Below, one piece after another: positions 12,006 through 24,000 of a DNA stretch of 64,000 nucleotides. The notes under the pieces are model-generated. The model was not told where the DNA came from. It saw only the letters and a list, made by a program, of their open reading frames with translations, and searched no databases. This DNA is from Augochlora pura (Eukaryota > Arthropoda > Insecta > Hymenoptera > Halictidae): the NCBI RefSeq assembly GCF_028453695.1, contig NC_135778.1, positions 36,197,214-36,261,213 of the forward strand. The letters run 5' to 3'. A program made the translations under genes and the position numbers. How positions within the stretch are numbered: position 1 is the stretch's first letter; each line of letters begins with the position of its first letter.

Positions 12006-15000
12006 ATCTATCAACCCCTCTCTCTCTCTCCCTCTCTATCTATCTATCTCTCTCAACCCCTCTCTCTCTCAATCCACTCGAATTTCATCGCATGCCGCTT
12101 TATCGTCGTCCGTACCTCGAGAAACGTTCCCGCCGGTCCAATATCGCCGCTGACGACGCGCGCGCGATGACACTGGATCGGCACGCGACACTACTCTTAT
12201 TCAATAAGTTTTGCTTCGTTCGCGGAACAAAGGGGTTTTCGTCGTTTCCTTCGCGGCCTCACTCCGTTTGCCGGCCCCGACTGCATCTCTCGCGAACTTC
12301 CAGCGACGAATGTTTGAAAATTTTTGTGTCCGATATGCAAGAAACAATTGATCGAAATATTCCGTAGATACGATGCCTTTTTATTCCTTCTCCAAGTAAA
12401 ACAGAGTTCTCCGGAACTCGAAAATTCTAAATAAAAAGATCGCGTAATGTAAAAATATATTTTAACCATTTGCACTCCGCGCCGTCGTGGATATTACCCA
12501 CCAGCGCTTATAAACATTTATATTATTATATAGTATACGATATACTATGTATATGTATTTGTATATACATATAATATTATTATAATAATATACATATAAT
12601 ATTATTATAATAATATACATATAATATTATTATAATAATTTACATATAATATTATTATAATAATATTCGATTTATATGAATCTGTAGACATCGAGAAACA
12701 GTTGCAAATCGCTAATAAACTTTAATGTTTATCCATATACTAGAATTACCATGTCCTCTGAGAGGAGGCAACAGAGTGCAAAGGGTTAATTTATGCAAAT
12801 GCAATTCATTAAATATCTCGCAACAAGTAATATATGACTTAGACCGCTTTCATAATTATGGGCACAACTATTGTAGCCTCGAAGAAAATTATGAATCAAG
12901 CGATAGTGAAGTCTAGATAAAAAAGTCTAAATAAAAAAGTCTAAATAAAAATGTCGAAATAAAAATGTCTAAATAAATGCAGCGAGTCGTTGTTATAAAG
13001 TAGTACGCGTCAGCTTTAAAATTTGCAGAGAGGTTAGGTCGCGTGTGTTTGCATAGATTTAAGCGTCGGCGACGGGATCGTGAAAATCGCCGGATCCGAA
13101 TTAGGCCATCGCGCGGTGACCGATCGGGGATCGTTTAATCCGTGTGTCCGTTGTTTGCAGAATGGTGAGCACGGTGTTGGCGATGCTCATGAAGGAAGGC
13201 TTCGACGTGAAAGCGTTAAGAGCTTTTCGAGTGTTGCGACCTCTCAGGCTGGTCTCCGGAGTGCCAAGTAAGCGGATTTCCGTATCAAAGCGATCGACGC
13301 CGAGGTCTGCGCGACGACGCCGAAACAGGCGGATATCGCGGCGGGCGTCGATCGTTTACGCGCGGCAAGTGGAAACCGATCATCGCCGACGCTTCTCCGC
13401 GCTAACGAATATCCGTGCTCGAATCTGTTCGCAGGTCTTCAAGTGGTCCTAAACTCTATTCTGAGAGCGATGATACCCCTACTACATATCGCTCTGCTGG
13501 TCCTGTTCGTCATCATTATTTACGCTATCATCGGCCTCGAGCTGTTCTCCGGGAAAATGCACAAAACCTGTCGGCACAACGTCACCCGTAAGCTTGCCCC
13601 GCCGCGCTCTCAATTACAGGCGATTCGTGGGAACAATCGGAATTACGCAAGATCCGCCGAGGCGTCGATCGACGCGCGCGCGCGCGCGAACATCGGTTCG
13701 CGAAGAATTTCCTTGGGAAATGAAATATCGGCGAGCCCGTGCCAGCGGCCGAGGGAGTTCCCAGTTTAACCCCGAAACACACTTTGTACCGGCGCTATTT
13801 TAGATATGATTCAGAGAAACGCGACAACTAACTCTAATTATTCTTAGCGCGGGAATCGCGAGCTCGGCGCACCGCGTCGAACAGCTGATTCACGGACAAC
13901 TCGCGGTACTCTCCGTTCCTCTTTCCACGCCGATCTCCGCCGTCCGTACGAAGTTGTTGCCAGTCGCTCGGATTAGATCGTTAACAATTCATTTTTTCCG
14001 ACGGTGGCTTCACCGAAGCTTCCTATACAAATTTCTACCCCCGTTGAAAATGGGCGAACCCCCGTTACCATATGAAAGTTAAACTTTAAGCGGGGATGGA
14101 TGAATTTCGTAATCATTTTCTGTTTGAAAATGTTCTGTTTTTAATTTCGATATTAATATTACAATATTTAATTACGACGTTTACAAGTTCTCTTGCCTTT
14201 TTTTTCCATCTAAATTAAGCAATATTGCTACATTTTTTGTTCGATGTTCAGAGGCTTGGTTTCTCAATCTGTATTTTTTATTCGATATTCAAAGACTTGG
14301 CTTCTCGGTCTATATTTTTTTATTCGATATTCAGAGGCTTAATTTCTCGATTTCTATTTTTATTCATCATTTAAATGCTTAGTTTCTCGGTCTAAAATTT
14401 TTATTCGATATTTAAAGGTTTATCTTCTCTGTCTATATTTTTTATTCGATATTCAGAGGCTTAATTTCTCGATTTGTATTTTTTATTTGATATTCAAAGG
14501 CATAGTTTCTCGATCTGTATTTTTTATTCGATATTTAAATGCTGTATTTATTATGCGATATTTAAATGCTTAATTTCTCAATCTGTATTTTTATTCGACA
14601 TTTAAAAGTATAATTTTTCGGTCGACATTTTATACTCGATACTCAGAGGCTTAATTTCCCGATCTGTATTTTTATTCAATAGACAAAGGCTCAGCTTGTC
14701 AATCTACATGTTTTACTCGATATTCAAAGCCTCAGTTTCTCGATCCGTATTTTATTGAATATCGAAAAGAATAATAACCTGACAAAACCTGACATAACCT
14801 AACATCTCACCGTTCTTGTTTCACTAAACACAAGAAACAATAGCTTTTCAATCCGTGATTCGTCGATTATCAGAAACTCCAGCGTCTCGATGATCTGTAT
14901 TTCATCGAGAACCTTTAATACTTGGCTTCGATTTCTGTTGTACCGCAGAGACGATCATGGAAGAACCTGTTCCCTGCGGGCCGGGCGGTTTCCAGTGCGA

Positions 15001-18000
15001 CAACGTCGGGTCCGGCTATTACTGCAGCAAACAGTTCTGGGAGGGTCCAAATTGGGGGATCACGAACTTCGACAACTTCGGCTTAGCCATGTTGACGGTC
15101 TTCCAGTGCGTGACGCTCGAGGGCTGGACGGACGTGCTGTACAACGTAAGATCCCCTTCAAACTTCTATCTGGGTTAACATTCCGTTATCCGTACTTCGG
15201 GGATTTGTTTTTTCGAATAAATGTGCCAAGTATTTTTACATCGAAACTTCGTGAACTTGGTAAATAGCGTTCGATGCGCTCGAATTTTTCACAGCAAGAA
15301 TAGCGACGATTTATCGTGTTGCGAACGTAGAAATAAGGGTAATAAAGTTTTAATGATTTTGAGATATCGCTTGATAACGGCGCTAATCTGACTGATACGA
15401 AACTATAGTATGCAAAGAATCGAGATACCAATTTCGCTATGTTGGAGAACGTGTTTAAATACGTCTGTTTCGAAGTAAACTTTCAGGCAACGTTTCAGAA
15501 TACACAACGCGAACAAACTATACTGTAAATCATACTTGCGTTTAATCGGCGTTGCCAAAAACCGTAAAGAATAATACATAGTATATTTATAATGCAGTCA
15601 GTCGCGTGGTACCGCAATTAAAGCGCGGATCTTTCCGCGGGCTGAACATTTTCTGACGCGACTCCAAGAAACAAGAGTCGAGTAGAAATACATTCTTCAT
15701 TTTTCGATTCGCATGAACCAGAAGCGTGCAATAATCCTCCACCTTTTCTAAACCGCACAGAATCCATAGTCTAATTACAAGCTTTCGATTTACACGAAAC
15801 TTTCTCTCACGACATAACCTGACATAACCTCAAATAATTTATTATCGCCTGCGCTGGAAATACGTTCCCAACATTCGAGAGACATAAGCGGAAACGAAGA
15901 ATCCATTAAACTGGGTGACCGTCCAACTTCGCGAACCGTTTAGCGACCCGCGAGAACCAGCTTTATCGGCGAACTTTACGAACCGCCGTGACGATCCGCG
16001 TGGTTTTCTTCGACGAGGATGCGCAAAACCGTCCGTTTTACGTCCCATCGAAACCGTTTAACGGACGACGTAAACGTCCCGCGCATCCACTTCTAGCAAG
16101 ATAAATTCCGAAAACCTCGCATTTGCATCAACGTACCCCGTGGGGGCCGGCTATTATCCCGTCCTCGATCGGACGAGCACGGAAATTCTGCGCGCGAGCG
16201 CGCGCGCCGCTTGTTACTCTTTCGCGGAAGCTGCGCGTTTTATCGAGTCGGTCGGAACTTATCGAGACGCGTATAAATTGATTCTCTCGGGAGCGTTTCC
16301 GGTCCGCGGCGGTTCTCGCAGGTGCCATCGAGATCGTTCTTCCATCTGTATTTGCCTCCTGTAGATCGAAGACGCGATGGGAAGCTCCTGGCAGTGGATC
16401 TATTTCATCTCGATGGTGATACTCGGAGCCTTCTTCGTGATGAACCTGATTCTCGGTGTGTTGTCCGGGTAAGTCGCCTCGTCTTCGTTTTAACTGCACT
16501 CGAAGCCAATTTAATTGTAAATGTGATATAATTCTCCTGATCCATAGTATTTCTATAGTATGCGATAAAGTGCACTTATTATTAGTAGCAACAGCTTTAC
16601 CAGTTAATGACTTTTTTTAAATCTAAACTTTATCGTTATAAAAATTATTTCGAACGTGATAGAATAATTTCAGTGGTACCTCAGAGTCGCTTCTCACTTC
16701 TTAAAATATTAACACTTTACCGACCGGTAGCGGTTCGAACATACCATGCCCTTTTCATCGCCCATTCAGCCGCAGATCGTCCGAGACACCGGCTCGGTTT
16801 CGGCCTAGACTGACGCCTGGGAATACATGCGCTTTTCTTAAGCTCTGGTAAAATTTTACGCTTCGTGTTATTGCAGGGTAACCAAATTTAATAAAATCTT
16901 TTACTTTAATAAAAAAAAAATGCTTGCTGCTTGCTGCTTGTCAGTCTAACCTAACCAAATCTAACGGAAAGATCGAAAGTCGATTAATCGACAACCGGTC
17001 GGTAAGCGCTGTGGAGCAAAAGTCGATTAATCGACGGCCGGTCGGTAAAGTGTTAAGAAAAGAACGTTGCCAAAAGCGCGTATTACAATTTCAAAACTGA
17101 GTATAAATTGTTGCATTAATTGAATTGTATAGCACGTAAGACGTACTTATAGATGTAATTATCAGTATAATGAAAGTGGAAACCGCGGATACGTACCGGT
17201 CTCGAGATATTTTGGTCGGCCACGTGTGTTTTTACGTTTCCACTCTCGGCGTTTGCGATAAGGGAATCGATGGGGGAGTTGAACGCGCTCGAGCAACGCG
17301 TAATCGATGAACGCGCGGACAAAGGGAAAATAGGGCGGAAAGTTTCGAACAAAGTTGCTCCCGGCTCCAGACACGAAAGCGGAGGTTCTACGTATACCGC
17401 CTCGCGTCGCGGTTTATTTATTTATCGGCGCGGCGTGCACGGGGGAGGGTTGCTTTCTCGCGTAGAACACACTCCGCATCGGAAACGGTAAACGTTTAAA
17501 AATACATGAAGATGTCATAATCGATTTACTCGGGGAATCCTCTTCATTGGCTCGCGCGATGAAAATTGGCTCGTACGATGAAAATTTGTTCGTACGATAA
17601 ATATTCGTTCGTACGATAAAAATTGAATTCTACGATGGAAATTGGTTCTTAGACTGCGCGGTCTTTATTCAAAATAGAAATGGAAATTAACACAAATAAT
17701 TAACACGCTTCTACCTTTTATAACACTTCCGACGTTTTCGCGCGTGTTCGCTGAGCCGAAATTTAAATTTTTATAAGCCGAAATTTAAATTTTTATAAGC
17801 CGATATTTAATTTGTCCGAAGACCTTGTTCGCTCAATCATAGCTAGACCAGAATTGTCGCATAGAAAATCTGATATTGACTGACGGAGGGCTCGGTAGAG
17901 GGTGAGATAAAGTATGTGGATTAACTTGGATACAGAGAATTCTCGAAGGAGAGGGAGAAGGCGAAAGCGAGGGGCGACTTCCACAAATTAAGGGAGAAGC

Positions 18001-21000
18001 AACAGATCGAGGAGGATCTGAGGGGCTACCTGGACTGGATCACGCAGGCTGAGGACATCGAGCCGGTGACCGACGAGCCGAAGATGCAGGACGGCGAATG
18101 TAAGACGCTGCGACGACGATGAACGGTTGATGCGCGGCAAGGATTTTGGTAAAATCGAACGAAATGATTCTTTCAGCGAAGCAACAGAACGAGATGGAGA
18201 GCACGGATCAGCTGGAGGGCGACGATAAGGAAGTTAAACAGGATTCTGTCTGGAAGAACAAGAAACGGGACTTCGACAAGTAAGAGGGCTGCAAAAATTA
18301 TTTACGGCGAAGCTCTAATTAGAAGTCCGTGTTAACACTAAACCTACCAAGTCGGTCAAAATGACCGCTTTTTCTTATACAATTTTTTAGGTTATAAAGA
18401 CTTTCACATACGAAATTATTAAATGAATGATTGAAGCATAAATTATGATAAATCCAGTCTCGCCATTGTTCTAAAGTAAAACGCGTAGCCACTGTTTGAG
18501 CTCGGTAGGTTTAGTGTTAATTATTATATATATTTATTATTCCACCAAAACTCTTACCTTAGACTCTTGCACTTAGCAACATCGATATCGATACTGTTCG
18601 ATTCTTTTATTATATCAGTGCACGAATAATATTTATATCGATGCAAACGAATTGATAAAATCATCGGAATTAAAAATTGTATTTAAACTTGGAGGGTGAA
18701 CAGAAGAATGAGAAGGGCCTGCCGGAAAGCCGTGAAGTCGCAGGTCTTCTACTGGCTGATCATAGTGCTGGTCTTCCTAAACACCGGGGTATTGGCGACC
18801 GAGCACTACAATCAACCTCGTTGGCTGGACGACTTTCAAGGTACGCAAAAATACAGTTAACCTAATTTATGATTTTCATTCGTTTATTTCATTTTGTCTT
18901 GACCCCTAAACATATTAAAATATACGAATATAATTTAGTTTTCGACAGAATTGCAATTTCAATATTAAATTGCAGCAAAATTTTACGCTTGATATAATCG
19001 TCATGACACAAAATTCTGCCGCATCTCCATGACGGATATATGTAGTAGTCGAACGCACTTAACACTTCATCTACCGTTTCTATTAGGTCGTTCGGAAAGT
19101 CGTTTCGTTTTTTTCTTGGTGGAGATGAAACACAATAGATTACTAAACAAAAACTATTGCAAAGAATCGAACAAAATTTTTAGCAAATAAGACTTACGAT
19201 ATCAGTTGTCCAAATATATAATGATTATTCAGCTTAAGCGTGAAGTTGGCTGCGAAAAAATTAAGTCTTCTCTTGGAAAAAACGAAATTACTTTCCGAAC
19301 AACCCAATATTTTGATTTCATTTATCCTATTAATCGCGAAAGGTATTTAATATTTAAAAATTGATATAATAATATTGAAGCTTGTAGTAAAATTTAACAC
19401 ATTTATCTCAATAATAGATAACAAATTAAGGGTTACCTATGGCAACCGATTCACAGGCTACCGATCGGGGGGAAAAGCCGATTCATAGGCTACCGGTCGA
19501 TAAAGTGTTAACTTGTTAAGGAAACGCGGCTTCTATTATTTAAACTGTCGTTGACGCATCCTTTTTCTATCTCGTTCACGCAGAGATCACGAACATGTTC
19601 TTCATCGCGCTGTTCTCGATGGAGATGATGCTGAAGATGTACAGTCTAGGATGCGAGGTGAGTCTCCGGAGCTACTTGACTCGCTCCACCCTATATCTTG
19701 CTCTAGATAAATTAATTTTTGATCATTTTAATATTTGATCATTCTAATTTTCGATCATTTTAATTTTTGATCATTTTAATTTTTGATCATTCTAATTTTT
19801 GATCATTCTAATTTCCGATCATTTTAATTTTTGTTCATTCTAATTTTCGATAATTTTAATGTTCATTTTAATTTTTGATCATTCTAATTTTCGATCATTT
19901 TAATGTTCATTTTAATTTTTGATCATTCTAATTTTCGATCATTTTAATATTCGATTATTCTCGTTTGCCGCGCCGTTCTGCAGGGTTACTTCGTCTCGTT
20001 GTTCAATCGGTTCGATTGTTTCGTCGTGATCGGCTCGATCACCGAGATGATACTGACGAACACGCACGTGATGCCGCCGCTCGGCGTTTCCGTTCTCCGT
20101 TGCGTCCGATTGCTCAGGGTGTTCAAGGTGACCAAGTAAGTGCGCCGATCAGCCACGAAACCGAGATCGCGATCACGCGGCGTCGCGCGCCGGATCGACG
20201 CGTTTTCCGGCTCTGCTAACGGTCCGTTTCCAGGTATTGGAGATCGTTGTCGAACCTGGTGGCGTCCCTATTGAATTCAATCCAATCGATCGCGTCTCTG
20301 TTGCTTCTGCTCTTCCTCTTCATCGTGATCTTCGCCCTACTCGGCATGCAGGTACGACACTCGTTGCTCTCTCTCTCTCTTTTCTACCGAACCCACCTGT
20401 CGATCTCCTAGTTGGCAAGCTCCGTCTGTTCACAGGTGTTCGGTGGAAAGTTCAACTTCAGCGAGCTGCAGGACAAGCCCCGTCACAATTTCGACAGCTT
20501 CTGGCAGAGCCTCTTGACCGTCTTTCAGGTGAGTGCTATTATCACGTGTGCATCCGGTCGGATCAGCGCGCTTTCGTTTCTTGTTTAGCTCGCGTCGCGT
20601 GCAATTGCGACTCCTTTTCGGTGACCGTTTTTAGAAATTAATGATTAAGAAATTTAATACCGACCCTATCGAGCAATGACATTGCATGCATTAGTGTGCA
20701 TTGACACGTAAGAGTGAGTAGATAAAATTCGTTTAGACTCTGTCAAGCTTTAACCTCTTAGGCACGGCAGGATTTTACGGAAATAAAGTTTTTCATAAAT
20801 AAATTACCATTAATGTATAAAATTACCATTAATATATAAAATTATCATTTCTCTTAATATTATATAATCTTAGTACATTTTTTCCGTATACTTCTATATG
20901 TATAGTATTAATTACATATATTCTTTTTTTAGTGCATTGAATATGCACGCTTCCGCTTTGATCGTTTTTGCTTTAATAATTAATTGAACAATTGAGTAAG

Positions 21001-24000
21001 GCACGAAACATTCACGAAAGCCACTATGGCGGCGCGCTGTGCCTAAGAGGTTAATTATAAAGCTTGCTACAATAATGTAATTTGTTCAAACAAAGTGGTC
21101 TCTTAACACTAAGAGTACGGAGTCTATATTATAACATAAAGGACGGAGTGGAGTTATTAAAGTTCCCCACACAATAATTGTTTTCTTTTGTTTATAAGTT
21201 GACATATTAATATTATAAAGAAGGTTGGTAAATTAAGAAACGATTATTTAATTTACTAACCCTAACTAAGGAACACTATTTTATTTATTTCAACAATATT
21301 TACGAAATTATTTCTACGAAATTATTTGCGAAGTTATTAAAGAAAAACTAACCTAAGATCCCCCACTCCGTACTCTAAGGGATAAGGCTTGTGTAATATT
21401 GTAAACCTAGAAACCGGTCATTTTGACCGTGGTAGTTATAGTGTTAACCCCTTGACGTACCATTTTCTTTACACTTACTGTATTAGAATTTATTAGTTAT
21501 TTATTATTTATTTCCTAATAGAAGGAAAAGGAATATTATATTTATTGTGTGTTTACATCTAATTAAATGTTTAAATATCGATGACAAGAGAATAAAATTT
21601 GATTCCCACTTAAATTATTGTTATAAATTTTCGTCACGAGTCCGACTCGTTAAAGTACGGCAAGGGTTTAAGCACAGCAAACCGCGTTCTTTAATTGTCG
21701 ATGTTGGACGTGTGATGTTTATGGTGTTTCGCAGATACTGACCGGCGAGGATTGGAACGTCGTGATGTACGACGGGATCAGAGCGTACGGTGGCGTCGCG
21801 AGTTTCGGCATGCTCGCCTGTTTTTACTTCATCATCCTCTTCATATGCGGAAACTGTATCCTTTTCGCTGAAAAAAAAGTTACATCGCTATTCGCAGCTG
21901 GAAAGATCGCAGTTTAAACGTTATAGAAAAGAGAGGAAAACCATGAAATACATAGATTAACCCTTTCAACTTGAAATTTTATCTGCGAAACTTTGTTAAT
22001 ATAAAAATTATTTTGGAACGCGTCAACCTTCGCGTCACCGCTCGAGCGCCAAAGGGTTAACCATCTGTTCTCAATCTTTTTTATCTTCTCCATAGAAAAA
22101 TCCTCGATTCTTCTAGATGATCGATACGATTTGGTGCAAATATTGAAAGATCCGCGGATCTACTGAATTTTATGCTCTAAATAAAATTATTCATTTCAAC
22201 TATAAAAAAATAATTTTTCTGATTTATAGTATCTCCATTCTACGTAACAAAGTGCACTTTTACATATACAAAATTAATTCTTGTCACTTATACCAGCAAT
22301 TTTACTTATTAATTGTTCTAAAGCTAAGCGTTGTCTATATAAAAATTATTTTGCGACGAACAATTTTAATGGCGCCTGAAATTCACCACTCGAGTGCAAA
22401 GGGTTAAACCCAAGTGTCCGTCGGAGAACTGTGCTATCGAGTTAGAGCCAACCTTAGTGGATTGACATCTTCCCACTAAAAAGAAAATGGCCAATTGATT
22501 TATATTTATATTTATTTTTTTTTTTTATTTATGGTCTTCTTGATGGAGAAAACCTCGTCACGTTACATCTGGGCTACGCGTAAAGGTCCACGGACATCAT
22601 ATTACCCCTTTGAACTCACGGTTCGGATTGCTGATCATAGAAATCTTCCCAGCTAGCGATATCATATAAACGGTGATCCGTAATAAAGTCACCGCGGCGA
22701 ACGAATTCAAATGGATTCAGTTGGCGCGGCATTAAAGATCCTCGCGGATCGACGGTGCTCCCGGCGAATGATCCTTAACGTAAGAAGCAACGCAGATATT
22801 CTACTGAACGTCTTCTTGGCTATCGCCGTCGACAATCTCGCGGACGCCGAGTCGTTAACTGCCATCGAGAAGGAGGCCGAGGAGGAGGTGAGTCTCTTTT
22901 GTTTCTTCTTTTAAGAGTTATTCCACCTTTCGAGCGGGCGCCCTTTCGCATCAGTCGATCGTCTTATCGACGGGAAACCCGATGATCCAACCGGCGCGAG
23001 AGATGGCTTCGATCGAGCGATTGCCGCGACGAGAACGAAACGGGACGCGGCTTCAATAAACATTCGGCCGTTGCGTTTGCTTAGCCGCCGGGGGGAAAAT
23101 TAGAATGCAGGTCGGTTTATCGTTGCCACAAAGAGCGTCGGATGAGGGGGCTCGTTTGCCGTCGGCAGTAATCACCGTCGCCGACGCTGACGCCCGACAC
23201 CGACGCCAACGTGAGACGGCCGACGCCCGACGCTCTGTTCGACCCGGCTTTTTATCGCTCGTTACCGTTGCCGCGGGTTTTCATTCTTACGAATATTCCT
23301 CTCGCAATTACCGGGAATCTGGGACGAACGGCTTGAAACTGTCGCGGGAACTTATTCGACGAGCGAGAACCCGACGCGTTTCGGCTGCCAGCGATTTTTC
23401 AAATGAATAAAGAATTTGTCGAATTCCCTAGACGTTATATGGTATTTAAGGTTATGGTTAAACCTCGATGTGCAATGCTACATTAACCCTTTGCACTATA
23501 ATAACGAGTCAGTCTTTTATGCAACCTCTACTAAATATAGATATTATTAACCCTTTCGATGTCGTTTCTTGTTCTCTAAATTTTACAATGATATTTATCA
23601 TATTTAGTAAAATCACTTTACTTTCTAAAATATAAAAGTTTATGATCGTAATATATTTTTTTAAATATTATAGTCAACTGTTTGTTAAGTCAAACTCTTC
23701 GAATACGAATCTACGCCCGTCGGATCGAAAGGGTTAATTTCTTCCACGTCGAAGTAAAAATAAATTCTTCTGTTATCAAAGTATAGAAACGAAGGTAAAT
23801 AAAGGCAATATAGGAAAAAGAATTGTCTGATCTTATTATTGAAATTATTAAATATGAATAAGTGCTAATCTAAAGGAGCGATAGTGCAAGGGGTTAAAGT
23901 CCTCGTTGATTGTTATATTAAACAATGTTGCATGTGGGCTAATTAAATCGAACAATTGGGTCGATCAGAAAGGTTGGAAACTATGAAACGGGCGTTTTTG

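Larger units (their letters stand above)
10675..13160 (+). other. Intron 3 (2.5 kb)
   Basis: It contains a TTAA-type element region (10972-11480) with another element nested inside, a CT-rich microsatellite (about 11870-12070), and a TTAA-type element with an AT microsatellite (12462-12789). No supported exon. Confidence 0.8.
13588..17935 (+). other. Introns 5, 6 and 7 around the repeat I pore exons
   Basis: Intron 5 (13588-14948) is mostly a 41-bp minisatellite. Intron 6 (15146-16364) shows no recognisable element and no alternative IS6 exon. Intron 7 (16469-17935) carries a TTAA-type fragment (about 16490-16690) and a full TIR element (16709-17056). Confidence 0.75.
20529..22795 (+). other. 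Introns 14 and 15 (either side of exon 15)
   Basis: Intron 14 (20529-21734) holds a TIR element at 20750-21054 and degenerate TTAA-type elements at about 21102-21444 and 21443-21673. Intron 15 (21856-22795) holds a 104-bp TTAA-type element (21957-22060) and another fragment ending near 22406. No additional exon is supported. Confidence 0.7.

Noticed and set aside
11732..12367. 211-residue plus-strand ORF rich in Ser/Leu
   Set aside because: It is a translated CT microsatellite.
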